Shown: positions 17,358 through 27,764 of the stretch, one piece after another
Position numbering within the stretch: the stretch's first letter is position 1
Layout of the letters: each line of letters opens with the position of its first letter
Assembly (NCBI RefSeq): GCF_030317145.1
Contig: NZ_JASZYE010000003.1
Location: 905,699 to 969,698 of the forward strand
Direction of reading: 5' to 3'
Length of the DNA: 64,000 nt
Source of the DNA: Variovorax flavidus
GTDB taxonomy: Bacteria > Pseudomonadota > Gammaproteobacteria > Burkholderiales > Burkholderiaceae_C
Program-made: the position numbers and the translations under genes
Notes under the pieces: model-generated
Seen by the model: only the letters and a program-made list of their open reading frames with translations
Told to the model about the DNA's origin: nothing
The model's database searches: none

Positions 17358-19919
17358 CTACCGGCGCCCCCGGAATCCACCGCCGCCATGGAAGCCGCCG
17401 CCTCCAAATCCGCCACCAAACCCGCCGCCTCCGCCTCCGCGAAATTCGCCGCCACCGAAGGAGCGTTGCATGCCCATCGATGACTCGCGAAGGTCTGCCG
17501 AACGCTGGGCCCCGAAGTCGCGCGCACCGCGGTCGCTGTCGAGTTGCTGGAAATGCTGCTGCTCGCTGCCGCCGAGGCCACCCGCCGCGTCGCGCGTCGC
17601 CTGTGCCTGCCCCTGGAACTCGCCGCCGCTGCGCGCGGATTGATCCTCCCAGCCGCTCGGCGTCGCCTTCTGCCAGCCGTTGCCGGTGTTGCGGTAGACG
17701 TTGCCGTCCTTGCCGGCGTAGACGTCGTTGCCGACGTGCGCGACCGTCCCGCCTCCCTCGCCTGTGGCGCGGCCGTAGGTCGTCACCTGGCCGGTGTTCT
17801 GGTTGTAGACGGCGCCCCTGCCGCCCGACACCTCGTTGCCCGTGTAGGCATTGCCTGCCGTGCCCCGCGCACCGACCGTGACACTGCCGCCCGGCCCTGT
17901 GGCCACGCCACGGGAGCCGGCCGCATAGTTGCCCGTGTAGACATTGCCGACCGCGCCGCGCTGGCCCGCCGAGGCAACGCCGGTGCGGGAGTTGTACGAA
18001 GAGCCGACCTGGCCGGCCCAGGCGTTGCCGGTCCACGCGTTGTAGCCGCCACCCACGCGCGTCACGCTCGCGCGATTGCCCCACTGGCTGTAGATGTTGC
18101 CGGAGTACCCGGCCCAGCCGCCGGGGCCCCAGGCCACCGCGCCGCCGCGCGGCCCGAATGCCGCACCGCCCCAGACCGGCGCAGCCCATGGCCCCCAGTA
18201 CGGATACGGCCCCCAGCCCCACCCCGTCGCCACCGTGGCCGCACCCCACGCCCAGCCGAGACCGAAGGCCACGGCCCAACCGGTCCAGGGCGTGTAGGCC
18301 ACCGCCGCACCGTAGCCGTAGGTCACGGGCGGGCCATACCAGACGGTGCCGACCCATGGGTCGTAGACATAGCCCGTGCCATAGACCACGACGCCCGATA
18401 CCGGATCGACGATCGAGCCCATGTAGCCCGGCGAATAGCCGACGTAGACGGTATCGGGAGTCGTCTCGTAGACCCGTACAAAGGTCACGTAGTGCAGCGG
18501 CGAACTCGGCGGGATGGCATAGATGGCGGCCGGCACCGACCGGGCAACGGCCCATGGACCGCGCACCGAGCCCGCGACGAACCACACGCCGTTCTCCACC
18601 GCGTAGTAGGCGCTGTCGCTCACCCGGATGATCGGCGTCGGCGAGTTCGCGACGTAGGACAGCGAGGTGCCGTCGATGGTCCTGAAGCTCGGCTCGCCGT
18701 CGAAGCGCGGCGTCTTGAGTTGCGTACCCGCAACCTTCACCGCTGCGGTCTGCGGCACCGAAGCCGCGATCGCCGCCTCGCGCGCCTGCGACGTGCCCGC
18801 GATCGATGCCTTCACGTTCTCCTTCGGGCTGTCGTCGGGAATCTTCGCGAACTCCGCCGGCAAGGCATTGGCCGGCACGTACTGCCATGGGCCGTTGTCG
18901 GTGGTGGAACGGAACCAGCGCCCGGCGATGAGCACGTAGGTCATGTTGTCCAGCATGTTCTTGAAGATGTTGCCTGTCGTGTTTTCGACGTAGAGCAACT
19001 GCGCACCGTTCACCGGCACTGGGCGCGGCGTGCCGTCGGTCACGATGAGTTCCGTCGGCGCGGTCGCCACGACGATCGCCGGCGTCTGGCTGTCGAGGCG
19101 CGGCGCCGGACGGTCGGCCGTGGACTGGCCCGTGAGCGGATCGATCGAATGCGCATCGGAAGCCTGCTGGAAGGCCTTGCCGAGCGCGGCCGACGGCGCG
19201 TGCAGGACCGCCCACGGCCCGCCGATGGCCGGCGCATTCATCCAGCCATCAAACACCTTGAGGTAGTGCGTGCCCGTGCCGTCGCGCAGCAGCAGCGGCC
19301 GGGTGTTGAGCACGCGCTCGAAGGGCAAGCCCTGCATCCGGCCGTACCTGGGCTCGCCATCGATGTAGACCAGGATGGCGGGCACGGTCGAGAACACGAT
19401 CTGCGGCGGGTCGTTGCGCAGCGGCAGGCGGTCGGCCGTCTGCTGCGTTTCCACGATGTGCATCGCGGCTTCGAGACGGTCCAGCGCGATCGTGCGCGAT
19501 TTGCCGCCGATGGCCTGCGCGATCGCGTCGCTCCAGGCCTTGGACTGCACCTGCGTCGATGACGGAAAGTCGATCTTGGTCAGGCGAACGCTGTCGATGG
19601 TGACCACGCGCCGGCTCTTGTCCGTGAGCGTGCGGGCATCGAAGGTCACGACGCCGTAGCGGGTCTCCGGGTGATCGGCGCCGATCTCCACCTGCACCGC
19701 CGAGCGGCCTGCGAGCCTGACGCCGTCCCAGCTGTCGAGCTGCGGCTCGTAGACCATCATGGTCACGTTGCCCGTCTTCACGGTGCGCGGCCATGGCGTC
19801 TCCGCACCGATGGCCGCGGCGCCCGAAGCCGTCGCGTCCTGCGCCCAGGCCGTACCGCCCTGACCCCACGCGACGAAACAGATCGCCAGGATGACCACGC
19901 CGCCTGCAACACGTCTCAT
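17358..19919 (-). CDS. Large exported Trp/Tyr/Gly-rich protein with GPW repeats, function unknown
   Basis: An 853-residue secreted protein (signal peptide ending GTAWA, about residue 26). Residues 160-470 hold three related modules of roughly 110 residues, each with a GPW core (234-236, 343-345, 454-456) and a following P/A-rich segment. Residues 490-620 are rich in Trp, Tyr and Gly (YGPPVTYGYG, GWGWGPYPYWGPW). Residues 640-750 repeat a GNxYTGN pattern. The C terminus is a poly-Gly tract ending FRGRR. I recall similar proteins carrying a loose carbohydrate-binding label, but no function is established. Operon position suggests an envelope or matrix role. Confidence 0.7.
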   Translation of the reverse strand: MRRVAGGVVILAICFVAWGQGGTAWAQDATASGAAAIGAETPWPRTVKTGNVTMMVYEPQLDSWDGVRLAGRSAVQVEIGADHPETRYGVVTFDARTLTDKSRRVVTIDSVRLTKIDFPSSTQVQSKAWSDAIAQAIGGKSRTIALDRLEAAMHIVETQQTADRLPLRNDPPQIVFSTVPAILVYIDGEPRYGRMQGLPFERVLNTRPLLLRDGTGTHYLKVFDGWMNAPAIGGPWAVLHAPSAALGKAFQQASDAHSIDPLTGQSTADRPAPRLDSQTPAIVVATAPTELIVTDGTPRPVPVNGAQLLYVENTTGNIFKNMLDNMTYVLIAGRWFRSTTDNGPWQYVPANALPAEFAKIPDDSPKENVKASIAGTSQAREAAIAASVPQTAAVKVAGTQLKTPRFDGEPSFRTIDGTSLSYVANSPTPIIRVSDSAYYAVENGVWFVAGSVRGPWAVARSVPAAIYAIPPSSPLHYVTFVRVYETTPDTVYVGYSPGYMGSIVDPVSGVVVYGTGYVYDPWVGTVWYGPPVTYGYGAAVAYTPWTGWAVAFGLGWAWGAATVATGWGWGPYPYWGPWAAPVWGGAAFGPRGGAVAWGPGGWAGYSGNIYSQWGNRASVTRVGGGYNAWTGNAWAGQVGSSYNSRTGVASAGQRGAVGNVYTGNYAAGSRGVATGPGGSVTVGARGTAGNAYTGNEVSGGRGAVYNQNTGQVTTYGRATGEGGGTVAHVGNDVYAGKDGNVYRNTGNGWQKATPSGWEDQSARSGGEFQGQAQATRDAAGGLGGSEQQHFQQLDSDRGARDFGAQRSADLRESSMGMQRSFGGGEFRGGGGGGFGGGFGGGGFHGGGGFRGRR

Positions 19920-19945
19920 GAGGTGCTCCTGATGATCCTGGTGAA

Positions 19946-21337
19946 TTACGACGCCCTGACCACCGCCGGCGGGGTCCAGCTGCCGTCGAGGGCTGCCGGC
20001 TCGGGCCAGTAGGACCGGATGTAGAGCGAGAACTCGCTCGTGCCATCGGCAGGCGCGGGCAGCCAGTTGCTCTCCTTGTCCGCACCCGGTGAATGGGCCT
20101 GCACATGGATCGTCAGCGAGCCATCCTGGTCGTAGCGCAGCGCCTTGTTCTTGGTGCCGACCGAATACCGGGCAAGCGAGTTCGGCTCGAAGAAATGATG
20201 GCGGTTGTAGAGCGTCAGCGACCAGAAGCCCTTGACCGGTGGCGTCGCGCCCTTCGGGAAGGTCACCGTGTAGCGGTTTGCGCTGTTCAGCCTTTCGCCG
20301 TCATCGTCAAGATCCTGATAGAAGTACATGGTCTCGTTCTGCTTGTTGACGAAGATGTTCGACTTCGCCACCGCCGTGCGCGTGAAGTAGTCGCTGCCGA
20401 AGCTCGCGCCGTTCGCGATGGTCGACCAGTGGTGCGGCAACTGCCGCCCGTAGTTCCTGAACTGGAACAGCGGCTCGACCAGTTCCTTGTCCGCCGCTGC
20501 CAGCGCCTGGTTGAAGACGTCCCTGACGCGCGCGTCCTTGCTCGCCGCATCCACTACCGCCAGCACCTGCGCGTAGCGCGCCGATTCGCCGGCCATCGGC
20601 TTCGCATCCGCGAGCGCACCCGGGAGCATGTCCAGGAACTTGTCCGGCGGCACCCACCTGGTCTCGGCGCCGTCGCCGCTGCTGTCCGACGGGGTCCTGA
20701 CCGTCGGCACCTTGCGCCAATCGGTGACTTTCATCCTTCCGTCGAAGTCCGCCACCGGGTACAGGCCGATCTGGTTGATGGCCGGCTGCAGCGCCTGCAG
20801 ATCCTGCGCCGTGTCCTCGCGGAACACGCGCGGCACCACGACGCCGGTGCCGGTCTGGGACACGAACACCTTGCTGATGCCCTGCGGCACCGTGCCCACC
20901 CAGTTCGGACCCACCAGCAAGTAGAAGCCGGGACGGGTGCCATACATCCGCCCCAGCTCCGCAAAGCTGTCGGTGCGTGCATCCACCACCTGGTACACCC
21001 AGAAGCGATCGCCGAAGTCCGGCACCTGCACCACCACCGGCGACACGTCCAGCGCCAGGATGCTGTTGCCATAGACCACGTCCTGGTTGGGGCACGCCAC
21101 CGCGCGCTCCGCCGGGTCGATGTAGTCGGTGAGCATGGTCACCGTGTTGAGCGGCCCGACCGGCAGCACGCCACCCAGCAGCATCGAATGAGGCAAGGGC
21201 CCAAAGGTGAGGCGCCGGTTGTAGACGTTGACGATCGGCCACGCCCAGAAGAAGGCATCGCGCGCGACATGGCGCACATAGTCGTCGGTGAGCTTCATCC
21301 GGGTGTCGGGGCCGGGGATCACGTGCGCCATCGTCAT
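19946..21337 (-). CDS. DUF1254/DUF1214 domain protein
   Basis: A 463-residue protein of the DUF1254-DUF1214 family. The N-terminal domain (about 20-170) has YVRHVARDAFFWAWPIVNVY and ACPNQDVVYGNSILALDVSP. The C-terminal domain (about 330-455) has GFWSLTLYNRHHFFEPN and ends with the SLYIRSYWPEPAAL segment. Biochemical function is unknown. No signal peptide is apparent, unlike its downstream neighbour. It sits between a sulfatase/HAD pair and the 853-residue protein, with gaps of 28 and 26 bases. Confidence 0.85.
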   Translation of the reverse strand: MTMAHVIPGPDTRMKLTDDYVRHVARDAFFWAWPIVNVYNRRLTFGPLPHSMLLGGVLPVGPLNTVTMLTDYIDPAERAVACPNQDVVYGNSILALDVSPVVVQVPDFGDRFWVYQVVDARTDSFAELGRMYGTRPGFYLLVGPNWVGTVPQGISKVFVSQTGTGVVVPRVFREDTAQDLQALQPAINQIGLYPVADFDGRMKVTDWRKVPTVRTPSDSSGDGAETRWVPPDKFLDMLPGALADAKPMAGESARYAQVLAVVDAASKDARVRDVFNQALAAADKELVEPLFQFRNYGRQLPHHWSTIANGASFGSDYFTRTAVAKSNIFVNKQNETMYFYQDLDDDGERLNSANRYTVTFPKGATPPVKGFWSLTLYNRHHFFEPNSLARYSVGTKNKALRYDQDGSLTIHVQAHSPGADKESNWLPAPADGTSEFSLYIRSYWPEPAALDGSWTPPAVVRAS

Positions 21338-21365
21338 CTCCTGGTGAAATGCACCGGCGCGCGGC

Positions 21366-22298
21366 TCAGCCCGCGAACACCTTGTTCCAGTCGCGCCGCA
21401 TGCTCACGACCTCGATGCCGTACGCGTCGGCGTGGTCCAGCGCTTCGACCAGCGGACTGAGACGGAACTCGCGGTCGTACGCGAATTCGCGCTCCGCATC
21501 GTCGTGATGCAGCAGCAATGCCAGCCGCGCGCCGCTTCCCGACTTCACATAGCGCAGCATCGACAGGTCCCCGTCGGAATTGCCGAAGGCGAGGATCGGC
21601 CGCCTTCCGATGTGCAGCCCGATGTTCTGCGGCTTGACGTCGCGGTCGTCGAAGCTGCCCAGCTCCGGGAGCTTGAAGAGTTCGGCGCGCCCGTCGCGCA
21701 TCTCGAAACGCGTCTTGACGCTGCTGCCGATCACCCGCTCGGGCGGGATGCCGTAGACCTCTTCCGCAAAGGCGCGCATCAGGTCGATGCCGCCGCCGGA
21801 GACGATGAAGTTCTTGAAGCCGTTGGCACGCAGGTGGTCGAGCAACTCGATCTGCGGTTGATATACGCACTGCGTGTAGAGCCGCCCGAGCTTGGGGTGC
21901 CGGGCCGAGGCCAGCCAGGCACGCGCCGCGCTCATGAACTCATCCTCGGTCAACCCGGCGTGCGTGGCGAACGCGACTTCGAAGGCGCCCTGCTTGCCCA
22001 GGCTCGCGATGGTCTTCAGATCGTGCTCGAGGAAGGCCTTGTAAGGCTGGCGATCCTTCAAGGTCGGATCCTTCCCGGCCAACGCCCGGAGGCGGTCGTC
22101 GGCAAAGAAGAGTTGCGACTGCATCGGCTGCTCGCACCACAAGGTGCCGTCATTGTCGAAAGTCGCGATGCGCTCCGCGGGCCGCACGAAGTCGGGCCCG
22201 CCCTCCTTCGTCACGCGGGCGACGAAGTCGAGCAGGGTCCGCTTGGCCGGACCGTCGGTCCAGGAGACAAGAGGAGCTCCGTCCATGGCAGCCAGCAA
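21366..22298 (-). CDS. HAD-superfamily phosphatase without signal peptide (paralogue 2)
   Basis: A 310-residue HAD hydrolase with motif I ATFDNDGTLW (D48, D50), motif II NFIVSGGGIDLM, and the metal motif FGNSDGDLSM. It lacks the signal peptide of its paralogue at 16323-17339, so it is predicted to be cytoplasmic. Both have the same domain order and a closing MRRDWNKVF-type motif. The likely start is the MLAAMDG codon, although the second Met is possible. The start lies 18 bases after the sulfatase stop, clearly in one transcript. Confidence 0.83.
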   Translation of the reverse strand: MLAAMDGAPLVSWTDGPAKRTLLDFVARVTKEGGPDFVRPAERIATFDNDGTLWCEQPMQSQLFFADDRLRALAGKDPTLKDRQPYKAFLEHDLKTIASLGKQGAFEVAFATHAGLTEDEFMSAARAWLASARHPKLGRLYTQCVYQPQIELLDHLRANGFKNFIVSGGGIDLMRAFAEEVYGIPPERVIGSSVKTRFEMRDGRAELFKLPELGSFDDRDVKPQNIGLHIGRRPILAFGNSDGDLSMLRYVKSGSGARLALLLHHDDAEREFAYDREFRLSPLVEALDHADAYGIEVVSMRRDWNKVFAG

Positions 22299-22316
22299 CC
22301 TGGGCCATCGAGGCCC

Positions 22317-23882
<1,566 letters not shown>

Positions 23883-24000
23883 TGAGAGCTCCTTGGTTGG
23901 TGCATGGTCATTCGCCCGCCGCTCCGGGCGGAACCCGGCCGGTCAGGGCGATCGATGGGCGCGGGCGCGACTGAACTCCGCCGCGCCGGGGCGTACCGCT

Positions 24001-24072
24001 AGCATGCGCACGCCGTCCGCAAAGCGCACTTGTCCCAAGGTGAAGCGCCCCTTGCACCTTGGTGCAAGGGGC
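24001..24072. promoter_or_regulatory. Palindrome-centred element upstream of the sulfatase operon
   Basis: A perfect inverted repeat with 12-base arms (GCCCCTTGCACC, TT centre, GGTGCAAGGGGC) occupies 24047-24072. TTGTCCCAAGG is at 24030-24040 and AGCATGCGCA at 24001-24010. The same three blocks recur in the same order and spacing at 63473-63545. It lies about 165-190 bases upstream of the arylsulfatase start and is the best candidate operator for the operon. Confidence 0.55.
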
Positions 24073-24131
24073 CGCGGACACTTGGCCCGAACGTCAGAAG
24101 GGTCTTGAGGAAAGAGGCCTTCCCCGGGGCC

Positions 24132-24839
24132 TCAGGCGTCGAGCGTCAGGTGCTGCCCGTGCAACGCCGCAGCGGCAGGAGACGCCAGGAAGCCGATGGT
24201 CTGCGCCGCCACGCCGGTCGACACCCACCCGGCCGGATTGGCATCGGGCATGGCCTGCCGGTTGGCGGGCGTGTCGAGCACGCTGGGCGCGACGCTGTTG
24301 ACGTTGATGCCGTGCGGCGCCAGCTCGGCTGCCGAGGCTTCGACCAGGCGCTGCAAGGCGCTCTTCGACGCGATGTAGGCCGACATGGCCGCGGCGCCGC
24401 GGGATGCCGTCTTGGCGGTGACGGCGATCACGCTGCCGGCCTTGCGTTCGATCATCGAAGGCACCAGCGCCTGCGAGACCGCCACGAAGGACCAGGCGTT
24501 CAGGGTCATCATCCGGTCCCAGGCCTCGCGGCTCAGCCCGTGGACGGGCTCGCCCATCTCGAAGCCGCCTGCAATGTGGACCAGCGCATCGACCTGCCTG
24601 AAGGCGCCGAGGATGCGCTGCGCCGCCCCGGCCATGGCCGGCACCGAGGTGACGTCGGCTTCGATCAGCAGGTGCTGCGAGTTCTCGAGCCCCGGAAAGG
24701 TGCTCGACAGGTGCTCCATCCGATGGTCGATGAGCGCCACGCGGGCGCCCTGGTCGAGAAAGTGCTGCACGACGGCGCGGCCCAGCGCGCCTGCCGCGCC
24801 GGTCACGACCACGTGGCGGAGGGTGTTGGCTTCGATCAT
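24132..24839 (-). CDS. SDR-family oxidoreductase
   Basis: A 235-residue short-chain dehydrogenase. The nucleotide-binding loop is VVTGAAGALGRAV, close to the classical TGxxxGxG. The catalytic Tyr and Lys lie in MSAYIASKSAL, with the usual serine region replaced by VTAKTASRGAA. The C terminus carries the HGQHLTLDA variant of the family's closing motif. I place the start at MIEANTLRH, with GGAG a few bases ahead; the long frame upstream overlaps the divergent thiolase gene. Substrate is unknown. Confidence 0.83.
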   Translation of the reverse strand: MIEANTLRHVVVTGAAGALGRAVVQHFLDQGARVALIDHRMEHLSSTFPGLENSQHLLIEADVTSVPAMAGAAQRILGAFRQVDALVHIAGGFEMGEPVHGLSREAWDRMMTLNAWSFVAVSQALVPSMIERKAGSVIAVTAKTASRGAAAMSAYIASKSALQRLVEASAAELAPHGINVNSVAPSVLDTPANRQAMPDANPAGWVSTGVAAQTIGFLASPAAAALHGQHLTLDA

Positions 24840-24953
24840 TGGAGGCTCCTTGTTCGGGGCACGGATGGTAACGCCGGCGTCAGCGAGGTCCGCGGCGAAC
24901 GGCCCCTGGACTGGCATCATCGACCTTTTCGTTTTTTGCATCGGAGACTTTTC

Positions 24954-26135
24954 ATGAAAGAAGTGGTTGTTGTCAGCGGCGTGCGCACCGCCATCGGAAC
25001 CTTCGGCGGCGCCCTCAAGGACGTTCCGCCGACCAAGCTCGCGGCGCTGGTCACGAGGGAGGCGCTGGCACGCGCCAAGGTCGACGGCAAGGACGTCGAG
25101 AACGTCGTCTTCGGCCACGTCATCAACACCGAGCCGCGCGACATGTACATGGCGCGCGTGGCCGCCATCGAAGGGGGCTGCGCCCAGGAGACGCCGGCAC
25201 TGACCGTCAACCGCCTGTGCGGATCGGGCCTGCAGGCCATCGTGAGCGCGGCGCAGAGCATCCAGCTCGGCGACGCCAAGGTGGCCGTGGGCGGTGGCGC
25301 CGAGAGCATGAGCCGCGCGCCCTTCGCCTCGCTCAGCGCACGCTGGGGCGCGCGCATGGGCGACACCAAGATGGTCGACATGATGCTCGGCGCGCTGCAC
25401 GACCCCTTCCAGACAGTCCACATGGGCATCACGGCGGAGAACGTCGCGAAGAAGTGGGGCATCAGCCGCGAGACACAGGACCAGACGGCGCTCACCAGCC
25501 ACCAGCGCGCCCAGAAGGCGATCGAGAGTGGTTATTTCAAGTCGCAGATCGTTCCGGTGACGCTGGAAAGCCGCAAGGGCACGACCCAGTTCGACACCGA
25601 CGAGCACGTGCGCTTCAACGCGAAGCTCGAGGACATGAGCAAGCTCAAGCCCGCCTTCCTGAAGGAGAACGGCACCGTGACCGCGGGCAACGCGTCCGGC
25701 GTCAATGACGGCGCCGCCGCGGTCGTGCTGATGGAAAAGGAAGAAGCCGCACGGCGCGGCCTCAAGCCGATGGCGCGCGTCGTGGCCTACGCCTTCGCCG
25801 GCGTCGATCCGGCCTACATGGGCATCGGCCCGGTCCCAGCATCGCGCAAGGCGCTGGAAAAGGCGGGACTGAAGGCCTCCGACATGGACGTGATCGAAGC
25901 CAACGAAGCCTTCGCCGCGCAGGCCTGTGCCGTGAGCAAGGACCTGGAACTCGACCCTGCCAAGGTGAACCCCAACGGCTCGGGCATCTCGCTCGGCCAC
26001 CCCGTGGGCGCGACCGGGGCGCTGATCACCGTCAAGGCCCTGTACGAGCTGGAACGCATCCAGGGCCGCTACGCGCTCGTGACCATGTGCATCGGCGGCG
26101 GACAGGGCATTGCGTGCATTTTTGAAAGACTGTGA
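24954..26135 (+). CDS. bktB: Beta-ketothiolase / acetyl-CoA acyltransferase, BktB type
   Basis: A 393-residue thiolase that condenses or cleaves acyl-CoAs. The acyl-accepting cysteine is C89 in NRLCGSGLQAIVSAAQS, the histidine is in ISLGHPVGATGA, and the second cysteine is in TMCIGGGQGIA. From memory, the sequence follows Cupriavidus necator BktB almost segment by segment, including GARMGD and MMLGALHDPFQ. BktB accepts longer acyl-CoAs and feeds mixed polyhydroxyalkanoate synthesis. The start is chosen at the ATG 7 bases after GGAGA; the open frame upstream overlaps the divergent SDR. It is monocistronic, ending just before tRNA-Lys. Confidence 0.87.
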   Translation: MKEVVVVSGVRTAIGTFGGALKDVPPTKLAALVTREALARAKVDGKDVENVVFGHVINTEPRDMYMARVAAIEGGCAQETPALTVNRLCGSGLQAIVSAAQSIQLGDAKVAVGGGAESMSRAPFASLSARWGARMGDTKMVDMMLGALHDPFQTVHMGITAENVAKKWGISRETQDQTALTSHQRAQKAIESGYFKSQIVPVTLESRKGTTQFDTDEHVRFNAKLEDMSKLKPAFLKENGTVTAGNASGVNDGAAAVVLMEKEEAARRGLKPMARVVAYAFAGVDPAYMGIGPVPASRKALEKAGLKASDMDVIEANEAFAAQACAVSKDLELDPAKVNPNGSGISLGHPVGATGALITVKALYELERIQGRYALVTMCIGGGQGIACIFERL

Positions 26136-26157
26136 ACGGGTGCCTGAAAGTTGTGGC

Positions 26158-26163
26158 TATAAT
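26158..26163 (+). promoter_or_regulatory. Putative tRNA-Lys -10 element
   Basis: A consensus TATAAT, 36 bases before the tRNA 5' end and 22 bases after the thiolase stop. No good -35 hexamer is visible at the right distance. Confidence 0.5.
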
Positions 26164-26199
26164 CGTGGGATTGCCTGAAACGACATACCAGTCAATCAG

Positions 26200-26275
26200 G
26201 GGCTCTTAGCTCAGTTGGTAGAGCAGCGGACTCTTAATCCGTAGGTCGAGTGTTCGAGTCACTCAGGGCCCACCA
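26200..26275 (+). tRNA. tRNA-Lys (anticodon CTT)
   Basis: A 76-base cloverleaf with encoded CCA. The acceptor GGGCTCT pairs with AGGGCCC. The D stem is GCTC/GAGC. The anticodon stem GCGGA/TCCGT encloses CTCTTAA, giving CTT for codon AAG. The last 20 bases form part of the integration repeat of the adjoining island, so the 3' end has been regenerated by the insertion. Confidence 0.93.
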
Positions 26276-26281
26276 CCAACA
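26256..26281 (+). repeat. attL, 26-bp direct repeat within the tRNA-Lys 3' end
   Basis: Identical to 37771-37796. It starts at GAGTC in the T arm, runs through the acceptor 3' strand and CCA, and continues six bases beyond. This is the usual footprint of a tyrosine-recombinase element that integrates into a tRNA gene. Confidence 0.88.
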
Positions 26282-26298
26282 AACCTCAGTGGTACTTG

Positions 26299-26333
26299 AA
26301 AAGCCTGCTATCGAAACGGTAGCAGGCTTTTTT
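26299..26333 (+). terminator. Intrinsic terminator after tRNA-Lys
   Basis: A 12-bp stem AAAAGCCTGCTA/TAGCAGGCTTTT with a 9-base loop and a T tract. Nearly the same hairpin recurs after attR at 37800-37836, with compensating arm changes. Confidence 0.85.
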
Positions 26334-26615
26334 CATGACTGCGCCGCTGTGTGGTTCTGGTGTGAACGTGTCAGCCAAACATCTGCGAGATGACCGCCAT
26401 GAACATCGAAGGATTTCTTGAGACCGAGGCGTCAGGATCTGCGAGCTTGGTTGCCCCTTACATCTCGGCATCAGAAGAGTTCGACGATCTTTCCTCGGGA
26501 TGCGCGGCCGGCAGTGACTGCGGTTTTTTTGGAAGGCCACACGGAGTCTTCGATACCACCGAAGGACAGGCGGATCAATTTGATCATGCTGCGCTCGGCA
26601 ATCGAACCCTGCGCC

Positions 26616-27600
26616 TCAGCGCGCGTCGCCCGTTCGTATCTGCAACTTGTCCATCTCTGTCCGAATGTGCTCGACTTTCCGATGCGCGTACTTCTCCGCC
26701 ATCGCCAGTGTCTTGTGGCCACTGATCCGCTCCATGGTCGGCGAGTCGGCGCCCTCCTGCACCAAGTGGCCGATCGCGGTATGCCTCAGTGTGTGGCGCA
26801 GCACCTGAGCGGGATTCAGCCCGGCCGCCGCGGCGCCCAGCCTGAACGGCTACTGTCGGCGACCCGATTTCGATTGCGGCTTGCCGCCTTCTGTTACGTA
26901 TGGGAACACCACGCTCTGGCCACCGGCATCGACTGGCCAAGTACGTCGATGACGCGCTGGGCAATGTTGATGTCCACCTTGCGGATCGCGAGCACTTCGG
27001 ACATTCGCATCGAGGCTTCGAGTGCGACGAGCACGAACGGGTAAAGCTGCCCGTTGACGGATCCCTTCGCCGCCTGCAGGAACGCCTGCGCCTGTTCGGA
27101 CGTCAGGTAGACGATCCGCCCCTCCCCTTCCTTCATCCGCCTCATCTTCGGCTTGGCGGTTGTGATCCATCCCCACTCGATCGCCTGAGTGAACAGATGC
27201 GACAGCGTCGTCAACTCGCGGTTCACGGCGCCTGGGCTTGTTTGTGGTCCTGCCGATGTCGCGTGGCACCTGCGCGAGCGAGCGATGCTTCTTGTGGACC
27301 TCAACATCGAATGAGCTAATCTTCGTTGGAGGCGAGATGCTGAAGAACGAGACTAGGCGCTGCTGCAGATGCTGGTTCTTCGTGTCGATGTCCTTACCGC
27401 CCGATTCCCTGAGCTTCGCGACGTACTTGTCGGCTGCGTCCTTGAACGACAGCGCGACCTTGCGACCCTTGGTCAGCATGTGGCGATCGTGCCGGGCATC
27501 GGTCCTGGCCTTTTCGATGAACTCCTCGACCTGGCTGCGCGTCGTGCCGTGCGACGCGCGGCCGGGGTGACTATCGCTGAACTCTCGTCGCGTCTTGGGA
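26616..27600 (-). pseudogene. Frameshifted tyrosine recombinase (island integrase)
   Basis: Three reading frames together spell a phage-type integrase. 27600-27235: the arm and core-binding part (WLTLRQWFGDVSDPKTRREF, then FKDAADKYVAKLRESGGKD). 27232-26894: NRELTTLSHLFTQAIEWGW and the first catalytic Arg in EASMRMSEVLAIR. 26804-26616: the catalytic end with HTLRHT (H-x-x-R), ISGHKT and KYAHR (the tyrosine). Frame changes fall near 27234 and near 26880, and no convincing start codon remains. All catalytic residues survive, so decay looks recent. It points at the tRNA, as integrases usually do. Confidence 0.8.
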
Positions 27601-27764
27601 TCGGAAACATCTCCGAACCATTGGCGCAGCGTAAGCCAAGAAGAATCGAACGACAGTCGGGACGGCTACCGCCAGCGCACTTGGCACATTCGTGCAGACA
27701 GTGCGAGTCGAATGCCCAAGCTGTGCACGGCCTTGCGGATCCGGAGCCCCGCCCTCACGGCCCC

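Noticed and set aside
24047..24072. The palindrome read as an NtrC (nitrogen regulator) binding site
   Set aside because: NtrC sites have GCAC and GTGC separated by about 7 bases; here the separation is 4 (GCAC-CTTG-GTGC), and no sigma-54 -24/-12 pair with correct spacing follows.
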